Below, piece after piece: positions 18,919 to 29,062 of a DNA stretch of 64,000 bases. Position numbers and translations under genes: made by a program. The stretch's first letter is position 1, and the number at the start of each line of letters is the position of its first letter. Where the stretch lies: contig NZ_NGLE02000001.1 of the NCBI RefSeq assembly GCF_002140715.2, forward strand, positions 1,173,001 to 1,237,000, given 5' to 3'. A model generated the notes under the pieces. That model made no database searches, had not been told where the DNA came from, and saw only the letters and a list, made by a program, of their open reading frames with translations. This DNA comes from Enterococcus sp. 4G2_DIV0659. GTDB lineage: Bacteria > Bacillota > Bacilli > Lactobacillales > Enterococcaceae.

Positions 18919-20403
18919 TTATTCTTCGATTTTTCTTTTTTTGAAAAATGCTAAAGCACCTGCTGCTAATGCAACAAATCCAAGACTCGCCACTGCGCTT
19001 GTTTCTTCACCTGTTTGTGGTAATTTTTTCTTCGTATCAGTAACATTTTTCTTCGCTTTATCATTTGAAGCACCAATCACTACAGGTTTTTGAAGTGAAT
19101 TACTTGGATCTTGTGGTGTTGGTACTGGTGTCGGTACACCTTCTGCTACTTTTTTGTAAACTAATGTTACTTTGTTTGTTCCATCACCAAATGTTCCTGA
19201 TGAAGCAGTACTAAATGCTGTACGTGCTAAGCTAGAAGCAGAAACGAACTCGTAACCTTCTACGGCTGGAGGAGTAACAGACCAAGCTGATTTGTAAGTG
19301 CCAGTGATCGTTGTTTCATCCATAATCAATGTACCATTTTCATCAACTGCAGAAATGATCACTGCTAATTGTAGATTATTCATTGCCGCTCTAAGAGCGT
19401 TGATCGCATCATCTAACTCTTTATCAGTCAATGCATTGTTATAAGCATCTACGGCTGCTGCTACCGCTGCTTCAAATGCTTCTTTGTCTTGAAGAGTAGC
19501 CGCATTTGAACCTACTAATTTATCTGCTTCAGCTAAGATTTCTGCCATATGATCTCTACGAACTAAACCACCATCGCTATGAATAGCATTGATGATTGCA
19601 TCTGCTGCAGCTCTAATATCTGCTTCTTTAGGAATAGCTAAACTTGGATCAATCTTCTCACCAACAACTAGACTTGCTAGAAGCGATTCGCCAGCAGCCA
19701 CAGCTGCTTGAATAGCTGCTTTTCTAGCTGCTACAGAAGCTGGTGTATAGATATCTTTAAATTCATCTGCATTGTTTAGAATTTTCTTTCCTTCTTCAAC
19801 AGCTGAAATTAAGTTTAACAAGAAACTTAACTCAACATCCGCTTTAACTAAAGTTGCTTTTTTAGCTGCAATATCAGCAATTGCAGCATCTAATTCAGCA
19901 TCTGTTACGCCCTCTTTGGCTAAAAGCGTTGTCGCAGCTGCCATTGCTGCTGTTAAAGGAGCAATCGATTCACCTGTATAAGTACCAGCATCAAGTGTTG
20001 CTTGTGCATCTGCAATTACAGCTCTAACAGCCTGTTTCTTAGCTTCACTTGCAACTACTTTTGAATCTCCTGGCTTTTCAGCTGGTTTTTCAGTTGGTTT
20101 TTCTTCTGTTGGTGGTGTAGTAGGTGTTGTCGGTGTTTCTTCTGGAGCTGGTGTTTCTTCCGGCTTTTTGCCTTCTTCTACAGTCGTGTCTGTAGACTCT
20201 TCTTTATTTGGTGTTTCTGTTACAGTTGATTCTTCTCCCGGTTTTGGTGCAACAACTTCTTCTTTTGGCTCTTCAACAGGTTGAGGAGCTGTTTCACTTG
20301 TTTCAGTAGTCTCAGCAGTCACAGCTAAAGCTGAAATTGGCGCTGCTAATACTTGTGTACTGATCAGTGAAGCTAGAATGATCCCTTTTAAAGATTTTTT
20401 CAT
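18919..20403 (-). CDS. LPXTG surface protein with FIVAR-type repeats
   Basis: 494 residues. A signal peptide to about residue 29 (AVTAE) is followed by a Pro/Glu/Thr-rich spacer (about residues 30-120), which probably spans the wall. Three Ala-rich helical modules of about 60-70 residues follow (for example DAQATLDAGTYTGESIAPL and ELDAAIADIAAKKATLV), matching the FIVAR pattern of staphylococcal and enterococcal adhesins. A small beta module resembles the end of a MucBP repeat (TLVYKK). The protein ends with LPQTGEE, a hydrophobic helix and KKRKIEE. It is presumably wall-anchored by sortase A and may bind a host or wall ligand. Start ATG 20403 has GAAGGAAG upstream. Confidence 0.87.
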   Translation of the reverse strand: MKKSLKGIILASLISTQVLAAPISALAVTAETTETSETAPQPVEEPKEEVVAPKPGEESTVTETPNKEESTDTTVEEGKKPEETPAPEETPTTPTTPPTEEKPTEKPAEKPGDSKVVASEAKKQAVRAVIADAQATLDAGTYTGESIAPLTAAMAAATTLLAKEGVTDAELDAAIADIAAKKATLVKADVELSFLLNLISAVEEGKKILNNADEFKDIYTPASVAARKAAIQAAVAAGESLLASLVVGEKIDPSLAIPKEADIRAAADAIINAIHSDGGLVRRDHMAEILAEADKLVGSNAATLQDKEAFEAAVAAAVDAYNNALTDKELDDAINALRAAMNNLQLAVIISAVDENGTLIMDETTITGTYKSAWSVTPPAVEGYEFVSASSLARTAFSTASSGTFGDGTNKVTLVYKKVAEGVPTPVPTPQDPSNSLQKPVVIGASNDKAKKNVTDTKKKLPQTGEETSAVASLGFVALAAGALAFFKKRKIEE

Positions 20404-20723
20404 TTTACTTCCTTCTTTCGAATATTTTTTTTAAAGAATGTTATTGTTCATTCTTATAATTCAGCATAGCATAATTATGAGAAAAAGCTCTCTCATTTTT
20501 TTACTTTTTTCCACAAAAATATGAGAAATATTTTTATAAGTTTATCCCTACTTCTTTAACCTTAAATACTTTTGCTACACACTCGGTAGTAATTTAAGAA
20601 AACATTATGCCCTCTTGCACCGACCGATTCTTATCTATACAATGAAATGAAAGGACGCTCTTCTTCTCTTGATTTAACTTCACAAACTAGTTCTTTATGC
20701 GTAAAAAAGGGGGTACACATTAT
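20404..20723. other. 320-bp intergenic region between divergent genes
   Basis: Upstream region of the LPXTG gene (left) and of the MoxR operon (right). AT-rich; no operator, riboswitch or small gene could be supported. An in-frame ATG at 20697 lacks a ribosome site and is not used as the moxR start. Confidence 0.5.
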
Positions 20724-21668
20724 ATGTTGGAATTAGCTCATAAAAAAGTTACTTTACTAATTGATGAAATGGAAAAAGTTATTCTAGGAAAACGCACGAT
20801 TATTCAACTCACTGTGGCCGCATTTTTAGCTGGCGGTCATGTTCTTTTCGAAGATGTTCCTGGTGTTGGGAAAACATTGATGGTTAAAACATTAGCTAAA
20901 GCAACCCATGGAAGCTTTCAGCGGATTCAGTTTACACCCGATCTTTTACCTAGCGATATTTTAGGCGTTTCTATCTATAATAAATCGATTCAATCCTTTG
21001 AGTTTCATTACGGTCCCATCTTTACAACCGTTTTATTAGCTGATGAAATCAATCGGACAACACCACGAACTCAGGCGGCTTTGTTAGAAGCGATGTCTGA
21101 AAAACATGTGACAATCGATAATCATACATATCCTCTAGATGAACATTTTTTTGTATTAGCCACACAAAATCCATTAGACTATGAAGGAACCTATCCGTTA
21201 CCAGAAGCTCAGCTAGACCGTTTTTTATTCAAACTTCATATTGGCTATCCCGAATTTTCGGATGAACTAACGTTATTACTGGATCAAACGGGAAAAGAGT
21301 TAGATCAAGTCAGACAAGTTCTTGATACTACTGAGATTAGCCAATTAAAGAAAATTGTTGAAGACATTTATGTCGATCCACAAGTAGCTCGCTATGCATT
21401 ACAACTTGTTCATGCGTCTCGTACGCATGAGAATATTGCACTTGGTATCAGTCCACGTGGTGCAATTTCTTTTGTTAAAGCGGCTAAAGCATTTGCGTTT
21501 ATTGAAGGACGTACGTTTGTCACACCTAGTGATTTACAACGTATTTTACCAGCAACTTTTGGGCATCGTTTACTATTAAAAAATGCCCCTCATACCGCTT
21601 CTAAAGAACAGCTGCAAGAAATCTTCGAACAGATTCTAAAAAAAGTGCCTGTTCCAGTTAGGAAATGA
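20724..21668 (+). CDS. MoxR-family AAA+ ATPase
   Basis: A 314-residue AAA+ ATPase of the MoxR class, thought to be a chaperone that matures or activates partner proteins at the membrane. Walker A is EDVPGVGKT, Walker B is LLADEINRT, sensor 1 lies in ATQNPLDYEGTYPLPEAQLDRF, and sensor 2 in GISPRGA. The start is ATG 20724, which follows AAGGGGG by 10 nt. It forms a tight operon with a DUF58 protein (4-nt ATGA overlap) and a transglutaminase-like membrane protein, the conserved MoxR-DUF58-TgpA set. Confidence 0.92.
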   Translation: MLELAHKKVTLLIDEMEKVILGKRTIIQLTVAAFLAGGHVLFEDVPGVGKTLMVKTLAKATHGSFQRIQFTPDLLPSDILGVSIYNKSIQSFEFHYGPIFTTVLLADEINRTTPRTQAALLEAMSEKHVTIDNHTYPLDEHFFVLATQNPLDYEGTYPLPEAQLDRFLFKLHIGYPEFSDELTLLLDQTGKELDQVRQVLDTTEISQLKKIVEDIYVDPQVARYALQLVHASRTHENIALGISPRGAISFVKAAKAFAFIEGRTFVTPSDLQRILPATFGHRLLLKNAPHTASKEQLQEIFEQILKKVPVPVRK

Positions 21669-22750
21669 GTATGAGACGATACAGGCTTAAAAAAGGGATA
21701 AAAATGATTGGGCTTTTGTTTTTTTTGGTCGCCATTTTTCTCTATACACTTATTTTTAACGAAAGTACTGGATGGATTCTTTTTTTCTTTTTGTTTTTTT
21801 TAACCGTAATTGATGTGCTTTCATTGATCCCATCTTTGAAAAACATTCATTGTGTCTTAGCAAAACAGTCTACCTATGAAATTCACCAAACAGCTCAAAT
21901 CAACTTTCAGCTGTTCCGATATCACCCAAACTTACTTAGAATACCATTATTAGTTGTTTCTTTTGGCAATGAATCAACAGCAGAAAAATTGTATATCACG
22001 CTTTATTCTGGTCAACCTAAAGAAATTGTTTTTAATTGGCATCCTACCAAAAGAGGCATTTTTGACAAACTTCCATTCGTTCTAACGGGATTTGATATCT
22101 TGGGTGTACTGTCTAAGCAAAGAAACGGACATTTGAAGGGGCCTTTTATTGTATTACCCCAGTTACAACTTGATGTTGCCCAACAGCTTTATGAACAATT
22201 GTTATTGTTTCAACCTGAACATGCTTCTCAATTTGGTCATCGAACATTTACGGTTCGTAATTTCCGAGAATATCGAATGGGTGACTCTTTGAACAGTATC
22301 GATTGGAAGCAATCGGGAAAAAGAAACAAGTGGATTATCAGGGAGTATGAACAGGAAGCAGAAACCGTCCTTCATTTTCTTTTTTATGGCTTACCTCATA
22401 AAAAATTTGAAGAGTTGGTCTCTATCTATTATTCTTTTATTCAATTTACGGAATCCAAGCTTTCTTTTCAACAAACCATTTTAGCTGAATATTCGCAATC
22501 CCAACCGACCAATCAACTTTTTGCAGAGATTCAACCACTGGCAACGGAAACGGATTTACCGTTTTTCTCTAACAAAAAACTAGTACTTTTTGCTCCTACA
22601 CAAACGAAAAAGCTCACTCAACAGATTGATTTTTTGAAGAAAAATAATGATGTGGTTCTCATCACGCTTGAATCAACTGGTGGTCTGTATATTGCTTGGG
22701 AAGATCAAGTTGTATTTATTGATCAAGGAGGTTCAATGCATGAAAAATAG
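21665..22750 (+). CDS. DUF58 membrane-associated protein
   Basis: 361 residues. Two hydrophobic helices near the N-terminus (about residues 13-55) are followed by a cytoplasmic part with the DUF58 core: YRMGDSLNSIDWKQSGK near residue 205. DUF58 proteins accompany MoxR ATPases and are probably their clients; a von Willebrand-like fold is predicted for the family. The start overlaps the moxR stop by 4 nt, which suggests translational coupling. An ATG two codons downstream is an alternative start. Confidence 0.88.
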   Translation: MSMRRYRLKKGIKMIGLLFFLVAIFLYTLIFNESTGWILFFFLFFLTVIDVLSLIPSLKNIHCVLAKQSTYEIHQTAQINFQLFRYHPNLLRIPLLVVSFGNESTAEKLYITLYSGQPKEIVFNWHPTKRGIFDKLPFVLTGFDILGVLSKQRNGHLKGPFIVLPQLQLDVAQQLYEQLLLFQPEHASQFGHRTFTVRNFREYRMGDSLNSIDWKQSGKRNKWIIREYEQEAETVLHFLFYGLPHKKFEELVSIYYSFIQFTESKLSFQQTILAEYSQSQPTNQLFAEIQPLATETDLPFFSNKKLVLFAPTQTKKLTQQIDFLKKNNDVVLITLESTGGLYIAWEDQVVFIDQGGSMHEK

Positions 22751-24905
22751 AGTTAAACGGAAATGGACTCTTGCTTTCCTTAGTTTCGTCATGTTGTCGA
22801 CTGTTAGTTTGCCTTTTTTTAACGTGTATCAATTAAACCAACAACCCCCAGTTGTTTTTCTAATTGTCTTGGCATTCATCTGCAGCATTACTGTAATTGG
22901 CAAAAATTACTTGTTTCGGCTTCTTTGTTATCTCTTTAGTTATTTCTTTGTATTGTATTGTTATTTTCCTTTCTATCGATCATTTGGCTTAACTTGGATT
23001 GCTATTTTTTGTCAGAAAATTCTGGCTGTTTATTCCCAAATTATAAACAAGGAAATAAACTATATACCTGATATTCTTGCACTATCCATACTCTTATTTT
23101 TATTGATTCTATTGGCAAACCTGCTTATTCACTATGAACGTTGGGTGTTTAGCTACTTGTTATTGATCGGCTATTTGCTAATGTTAGCTGTTTTTAACAA
23201 TTTAAATCTAAGTTTCCATGTGCTTATACTCAGTTGTTCAGCAGCGCTCATTTATCTTTTACAGCGTTATTCAATAATACTTCCAAGTAAAGATAAAAGT
23301 AAGCTGTTTCTTGTTTATGTGCTCGTATTGTTTTTAACTGCTGGAAGTTCTTACTTGTTTCCTCTGCTTTTTCCTAAAGTCAAAGATTCTCTGCTTATAC
23401 AAACAAGTTCACTCCGAACATATTTGAATAAACAAGGGCTTTACCAGCAGATTGAAGAATATGGCTCGCCAATTTCTAGCAAAACCGGTTTTGGTGAAGA
23501 TGACGCTCAGTTGGGCGGTCCTATAAAAGATAGCCAGGCTGCGTTGTTTACAGCCTTGCAAACAACTCCACATTATTGGCGGGTTGAAACGAAAAGTTAT
23601 TATACTGGGAAAGGCTGGAAAAACAATTCTGAGGTTACTAGAGGAATATCTGAGCAACCACTACGTATTTCAACAAATCCGGAATCCCAAGGTTCATTTA
23701 CACCTGAAAAAATGATTACATTGTCTTTTAACGAGTCTAAAACATTTTTGCCTTATCCCTATGGAAATAGTGTTATCCCTTGGGAGGAAGTTGGTCGTAC
23801 GGAACAGATTGAAGCAAAACAGCGGATCAATCTCTTAGATAAACCCACAAAAATTCAATTAACTTGGCAAGAGTCAACCTTTACCGCAGATCAACTAAGG
23901 CAAACACCACTGCAACAAACACAGGAAGAGACTCAACTTCCTCCGAATGTGTCTACTCGTGTTCAAGAATTGGCTATTCGTTTAACTAAAAATAAGAAAA
24001 CACTTTATGACAAAGTAGTAGCTATTGAACAATACTTAAAAAAAGAAGGGAACTATCGTTATTCCAAAACAGATACACCTTATACACCAGAAAATGAAGA
24101 CTATGTTGATTATTTCTTATTTGAGTCAAATGTAGGCTATTGCGATAATTTTTCTAGTGCAATGATCATTTTGCTTCGTTCTCTAGGGATATCCAGTCGA
24201 TGGACAAAAGGCTTTACTCAAGGTGATCTTGATGCGAATTCTGAGGAAGAGTATAAAGAATATATTGTTCGTGAGAGTCATGCCCACTCATGGCCAGAAG
24301 TTTATTTTGAGGGTTTTGGCTGGGTTCCATTTGAACCTACACCAGGTTTTACCACTATTGTTAGCCAGAAAAAAACTACTGAGGAGTCCGTTAAGAATCC
24401 TTCGTCAGAAAGTTCCACCGCTGAAACGTTGTCTTCCTCTGCTCCCCAAAAGATAACTGCGTCAACTTCTAGCGATACAAAAGGCGAGCATACAAAAATA
24501 ACTTGGGGTCAAGGAATGATTCAATGGTTTCCTCTTTTTAGAAAGATCGCGATTAGTTTAGGTGTTATCTTGACAGTCATTGGTGGCTTCTTTTTGAAAA
24601 AATATTTTTTCTTGCTTCATTTTGTTTTCTATCGACGCATAAGACCGACTGACTTTATTGGTGCGTATATAATTTTATTGAAGAAAGCTGAAAAAGTTGT
24701 TTATCGTCACGTGAATGAACCTTTAACTAGCTATGCCACACGATTTGAACAAATCTACCCACAATTTCGTGGTAAATTTAGCCAGTTAACAGTTCTATAT
24801 GAATCTACCTTTTACGGCGAAACGAAACTTAAGAACGCTGATTATGCAGAAATATTGCGGTATGTAGCAACGTGTTTAACACATTTGAAAAAATTTCATG
24901 ATTAA
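22740..24905 (+). CDS. transglutaminase-like membrane protein (TgpA-like)
   Basis: 721 residues from ATG 22740, which has AAGGAGG 8 nt upstream and overlaps the DUF58 gene by 11 nt. The first part (about residues 1-215) holds several membrane helices. The extracellular domain contains a transglutaminase-like core with catalytic Cys in GYCDNFSSA, His in SHAHSWPEV and an acidic residue in WVPFEPTPGF. A Ser/Thr-rich stretch precedes one more membrane helix (about residues 600-620) and a cytoplasmic DUF4129-like tail. The set may modify or cross-link surface proteins, but the substrate is unknown. Confidence 0.88.
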   Translation: MKNRVKRKWTLAFLSFVMLSTVSLPFFNVYQLNQQPPVVFLIVLAFICSITVIGKNYLFRLLCYLFSYFFVLYCYFPFYRSFGLTWIAIFCQKILAVYSQIINKEINYIPDILALSILLFLLILLANLLIHYERWVFSYLLLIGYLLMLAVFNNLNLSFHVLILSCSAALIYLLQRYSIILPSKDKSKLFLVYVLVLFLTAGSSYLFPLLFPKVKDSLLIQTSSLRTYLNKQGLYQQIEEYGSPISSKTGFGEDDAQLGGPIKDSQAALFTALQTTPHYWRVETKSYYTGKGWKNNSEVTRGISEQPLRISTNPESQGSFTPEKMITLSFNESKTFLPYPYGNSVIPWEEVGRTEQIEAKQRINLLDKPTKIQLTWQESTFTADQLRQTPLQQTQEETQLPPNVSTRVQELAIRLTKNKKTLYDKVVAIEQYLKKEGNYRYSKTDTPYTPENEDYVDYFLFESNVGYCDNFSSAMIILLRSLGISSRWTKGFTQGDLDANSEEEYKEYIVRESHAHSWPEVYFEGFGWVPFEPTPGFTTIVSQKKTTEESVKNPSSESSTAETLSSSAPQKITASTSSDTKGEHTKITWGQGMIQWFPLFRKIAISLGVILTVIGGFFLKKYFFLLHFVFYRRIRPTDFIGAYIILLKKAEKVVYRHVNEPLTSYATRFEQIYPQFRGKFSQLTVLYESTFYGETKLKNADYAEILRYVATCLTHLKKFHD

Positions 24906-24908
24906 AAA

Positions 24909-24963
24909 AACGGCTAGGATAAAAGCTTGATCCCAAAAGGATGCTTTTGTCCTAGCTGTTTGT
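24909..24963. terminator. bidirectional terminator
   Basis: Stem AACGGCTAGGATAAAAGC paired with GCTTTTGTCCTAGCTGTT, flanked by A and T runs, between the transglutaminase operon and the convergent C45 peptidase gene. Confidence 0.85.
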
Positions 24964-24968
24964 TTATT

Positions 24969-26030
24969 TTATCCAAACCATTGTTTGAATCGATACGTAT
25001 GAAATGGCTGTTCACAGGCATTTCCAAAAGCTAAATGCATTTCTCCTTTTCCTAAATCAAAAACCATTGAAGCCAATGATTTTGACATTGGATGTTCTGG
25101 TGAAGGGTGATTACAGACACTTTTAGGAAAGTTACGATGATTAGCTAAAAACTGTTTTCCTACATTTGCATCAATCATTCCGTAACTTTCAGTAACGATT
25201 GCTTCCATTGCTTCAAAACGAGAGTGAGAGGTTTTAGACCCGCCTTCTTCTGGTTCTTGTAAAGCAATACTGTTGTGATTGGCGTGAATCATCACATCGC
25301 TTGTTTTATGTTCATATATCTTGTTGGGAAAACACTCAAAACTTGCAATCCCTTCTAATGAATGGGATAAACTAAATTGATTCGGCACCGCATGTGGAAC
25401 TGTGTATAAATACTCCCGTGCTTCCTTCAATGTTTTTTTATTAATCAGTTCTCGAATGATCCCCGCAGTTGGTACGCCTTCTTGACGAAGTCCATTATCA
25501 ATATAGGTCCACATAACCGCTAATCCATAGTTATTCATTCCCATATAAGCAGGTATCCCCGGATGACTATAAATCAATGATTCAAGTTCAGATTCAGTAT
25601 CTACATGATGAACCACACAATCTACTTCAGCGCGATATTCGTCTAAACGTTCATCATTGGTTTGTCCGCAAATGACCGAACCGTCGATGGTCGCATGTCC
25701 AGATACCGCAAAAGATGTACACTTATCACTGATCAACGCATCAAAAAAAGAACGCTCATAAACAGTATAAAGATAAAGAATTTCTTGAAAATCCAGCCCG
25801 CTACCATTAGCTACTCCCTGCATTTCAGCAACTACATCTGGTGCAAATTTTTCGGTGTATGCAAGATAGGTTTGTGCTTTTTCCAACCATTTTGTTCTTA
25901 TTTCTTCTGAGTCTTTATAGAAGAGTTTTTGGCTAGCTAAATTGGTTTCGATTTGCATTTTTAGCACTTCGCCAATGGTTACACCTCGTTCAAACGCTGA
26001 CCCTGATACTTTTATATAACGATGAATCAT
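24969..26030 (-). CDS. C45-family peptidase / acyltransferase-like protein
   Basis: 353 residues of the Ntn-hydrolase family related to isopenicillin-N acyltransferase. The expected autoprocessing site is before the Cys of KCTSFAV (about residue 103), which would become the N-terminal nucleophile. Conserved GQTNDE and MGMNNYGLAV follow. Enzymes of this family hydrolyse or transfer amide-linked acyl groups; the substrate here is unknown. It lacks a signal peptide. It lies 28 bp downstream of the broken OppA-like gene, so the two were probably an operon coupling peptide or amide uptake to cytoplasmic hydrolysis. Confidence 0.8.
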   Translation of the reverse strand: MIHRYIKVSGSAFERGVTIGEVLKMQIETNLASQKLFYKDSEEIRTKWLEKAQTYLAYTEKFAPDVVAEMQGVANGSGLDFQEILYLYTVYERSFFDALISDKCTSFAVSGHATIDGSVICGQTNDERLDEYRAEVDCVVHHVDTESELESLIYSHPGIPAYMGMNNYGLAVMWTYIDNGLRQEGVPTAGIIRELINKKTLKEAREYLYTVPHAVPNQFSLSHSLEGIASFECFPNKIYEHKTSDVMIHANHNSIALQEPEEGGSKTSHSRFEAMEAIVTESYGMIDANVGKQFLANHRNFPKSVCNHPSPEHPMSKSLASMVFDLGKGEMHLAFGNACEQPFHTYRFKQWFG

Positions 26031-26058
26031 GTCTATTCTCCTTCTCTAGTATTTATTA

Positions 26059-27704
26059 TTACTCAATGGTTGTCCATTTATAATCATATTCCGGACCAGA
26101 AGGTAAAATACCTTTGATTTTTGGATTACGTAAGTGGGCCTCCGCTTTTTGATAAATAGGACAGACACCCATCGTGTCCATCAGTACATCTTCTGCATCA
26201 AGTAAATCTTGCCAACGAGCACTTGGATGACTAGCATTAGTGGTCGCTGAGGCTTTTAAATAGCGATCAAAAGCTTTGTTGCTATACTTCCCGCTATTAT
26301 TGATATTATCTGAAGTGAATAGCTCTAAAAATACGCTTGGATCATTATATTCCGCACCCCATCCAACCAAAATCAAATCAAAATCACCTTTATTCCCTCG
26401 CTCTAGTCTAACAGCTAACGGAACAGATGAAACTTCAACTTTGACTCCTTTTAGCGTTTCTTGGATTGCTCCTTGCATGTATTCAACAACTTTTTTAGCT
26501 GAATCCGCATCGGATGATAATAGATTGATGGTCAATGTTTGGATTCCTAGTTCACTTTTAGCTTTATTCCAGTTTTCTTTTGCTTTTTCTGGATCGTACG
26601 TCAAATGATTGCCGGAATCTTTCACAAAATCAGCTTCTGTTTCGGGATTAAACGACATATTTTTAGGGACTAATCCTGTAGCAGCAATTGAGCCATCACC
26701 TAATACTTGCTCTACTAATGTTTTACGATCCAAGGCATAAGAAATAGCTTTTCTAACATGTTCATTTTGGAATTCTTTTTTACTCTGATTGTATTCTACA
26801 TAGGTAGCATTTGACATTTCTTGTGAAAAGAAAGCTTTATCATCTACCATTTGTTGCGCTAGTTCACCTGTCACAACGATATCATCTGTTTGCCCATCTT
26901 GAAATAAATTTAACGCTGTCGCATCTTCTTTCACAACGTCTAAATTGATTTTCTCCATTTTTACATTTTTTTGATCCCAATACGTTTCATTTTTTACATA
27001 GGACCATTTAGTATCTGTGCCTGCTCCTTCAAAGTCACTAAGCACAAAAGGTCCGTTGTAGACCATATGCTCGCTTGAACTAGCATATTTTTCACCATTG
27101 TCAGTAATTACTTTTTATTTTGCGGGAAAAATGGCGGTAATGACAGCAATGATTCGATATAAGGAACTGGGGATTTTAGGGTTACTTCCAGTTCATGATC
27201 ACTTAAAGCGTTGACTCCTAAATCCGTTGCTGGTAATTTCCCATCCATGATCGCTTGGTAATTTTTGATTGATTCAAATAAATACGCCACCTCAGATGCT
27301 GTTTTTGGCTCAACAGTTCGTTGCCAACCGTAAACATAATCTGCGGCTGTAATTGGTTCTCCATTTGACCAGACTGCTTCTTTACGTAGTTTGAACGTAT
27401 AGGTTAAACCATCGTCACTGATCGTAGGCGCTTCTGCAGCTCCTGCTGGCACTAATTTCCCTTTTTTATCCCCACGAAACAGTCCTTCCCCAGTATTTTT
27501 CAAAACACCCCAACCTACCACATCGTTTGTTACAGATGCATCAATCGAAGGAATTTCTTGTTTAACAACTACTGAAAATTCTTGTTTATTGGTCGTATTT
27601 TTTTGTCCAGAGTCATCCGTTTTATCCTTCCCAAAACCACATCCACTAAGCAACAAAATACAACCTAATGTTGCTAATAGATACCCTAACTTTGTCTTTC
27701 TCAT
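26059..27704 (-). pseudogene. OppA-like peptide-binding lipoprotein, frameshifted
   Basis: Family 5 solute-binding lipoprotein split by a single-base frameshift. The N-terminal part (27704 to 27108) has a signal peptide with lipobox LLSGC and stops after FFPQNKK. The rest (from GTA at 27111 to 26059) continues in the -1 frame as VITDNGEKYASSSEHMVYNGPF and runs to the normal end. One extra A in the A5 run (T run at 27112-27116 on the plus strand) restores a full protein of about 548 residues. Compare the intact paralogue at 3315-4949. Loss of an A in a homopolymer may be a genuine mutation or a base-calling error; the rest shows no decay. Confidence 0.85.
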
Positions 27705-27823
27705 TCAGTAACCTCCTAAATTTTAATAAATATACCACTCATTATGATACCATAAAAATAAGTGTTTTCTCATGAAACCCTATTCTTTTTTAGTTTTTTA
27801 TCATCAACAAGCCTAGTTTTTTG

Positions 27824-27853
27824 TTGACAAAACGACCGCTTGCATCTTATACA
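27824..27853 (+). promoter_or_regulatory. sigma-70-type promoter of the FAD oxidoreductase
   Basis: TTGACA at 27824-27829 and TATACA at 27848-27853 with an 18-bp spacer, about 55 bp before the start codon. Confidence 0.55.
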
Positions 27854-27909
27854 AACTTATGTGAAAATAAATTACTTGAATTTAAGTCTATACTATTAAG
27901 GAGTTTTCA

Positions 27910-29010
27910 ATGAAGAAATTAGCAATCATTGGCGGCGGCATCATTGGTATGACACTGGCCAATTATATTGATTTAAAAAAATACAGCGTTACACTTTATG
28001 ATTATCCAACTGGGCAAGCCACCAAAGCTAGTGCTGGAATCATTTCACCTTGGTTATCCAAACGGCGCAATCAAAAATGGTATCAATTAGCAAAAGATGG
28101 TGCTGCTTTTTATCCTAAATTAATCAACGATTTTTCGTTGCCTTCTTCTGTCTATCAACAAACAGGAACCTTAATTCTCCGAAAAGACGGGGAGCTTGAC
28201 TCGCTAGCTCAACTGGCACATGAGCGAAAACTATCTGCCCCTGAAATTGGCGATATTCATCTCTTGACGGGAGCACAAACCGCACAAAAATTGCCTTTGT
28301 TAAAAGAACAACCTGCCCTTTACATTACTGGCGGCGGAAAACTGGATGGTGCTAGTTATCTAGAGGTATTGAAACAACGAGCACTGAATCAGGGTATTAC
28401 TTTAAGCACTGAGAAGGTTCAGCTAAGTCAAAAACAAGAGCAATGGATCGTGACGACTCTAGACAAAGTAGAGGCCTTCGATAGGATCGCTTTATGTAGT
28501 GGCGCTGGTTTACCAGCGTTGTTGGCGCCTCTTGGCTATAAAACAGATATTCGTCCACAGAAAGGGCAACTGTTAGCTTTTGAAACTGCATTCAAAGACA
28601 GTGGATCTTGGCCTGTAGCAATGCTTGACGGGGAAAGTGATTTGATTCCTTTTGATCGGGGAAACATTTTAGTCGGCGCTACACATGAAAATGATGGGGG
28701 ATTTGATCTAACTCCAACAAAAGAAGCGTTTAACCAGCTAAAACGAACAACCCTTCCTTTTCTTTCAGACGAGTCTTTTTTTGAAGAATATGCAAGGAGC
28801 TATCGGGTGGGAACTAGAGCATATACGTCAGATTTCGCCCCATTTTTCAACGTATTGCCTAATACCCCCACCGCTGTTGCCGCAAGTGGTCTAGGCTCTT
28901 CTGGTCTGACGACAGGTCCATATATAGGATTTCTTTTGGCCGAATATTTTAATCACGGCAAGAAAGAATGGTCTATGTATCAAAAAACAATCGATCATTA
29001 CTTAAAATAA
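27910..29010 (+). CDS. FAD-dependent amine/amino-acid oxidoreductase (DAO family)
   Basis: 366 residues. The dinucleotide-binding motif IIGGGIIGMTLA opens the protein and binds FAD; a DAO-family core follows with ATKASAGIISPWL and, near the C-terminus, AASGLGSSGLTTGP. Relatives are glycine oxidase, D-amino-acid dehydrogenase and sarcosine oxidase. The substrate cannot be assigned; no thi genes are near, which speaks against a ThiO role. The AAGGAG site is 9 nt before ATG 27910. Single-gene unit with its own promoter and terminator. Confidence 0.85.
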   Translation: MKKLAIIGGGIIGMTLANYIDLKKYSVTLYDYPTGQATKASAGIISPWLSKRRNQKWYQLAKDGAAFYPKLINDFSLPSSVYQQTGTLILRKDGELDSLAQLAHERKLSAPEIGDIHLLTGAQTAQKLPLLKEQPALYITGGGKLDGASYLEVLKQRALNQGITLSTEKVQLSQKQEQWIVTTLDKVEAFDRIALCSGAGLPALLAPLGYKTDIRPQKGQLLAFETAFKDSGSWPVAMLDGESDLIPFDRGNILVGATHENDGGFDLTPTKEAFNQLKRTTLPFLSDESFFEEYARSYRVGTRAYTSDFAPFFNVLPNTPTAVAASGLGSSGLTTGPYIGFLLAEYFNHGKKEWSMYQKTIDHYLK

Positions 29011-29017
29011 TAACTAT

Positions 29018-29062
29018 AAAAAAGGGTAGACAGCGGTTGATCTTAGGCGTCTACCCTTTTTT
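29018..29062. terminator. bidirectional terminator overlapping the DUF1722 stop
   Basis: Perfect AAAAAGGGTAGAC/GTCTACCCTTTTT stem with T-run. Its right arm includes the stop codon of the convergent DUF1722 gene. Confidence 0.88.

Noticed and set aside
27108..27120. Programmed -1 frameshift at AAA-AAG in the OppA-like gene
   Set aside because: The heptamer is T-AAA-AAG rather than A-AAA-AAG, no stimulatory hairpin or Shine-Dalgarno was seen, and two other genes show the same lesion type; mutation or base-calling error is likelier.
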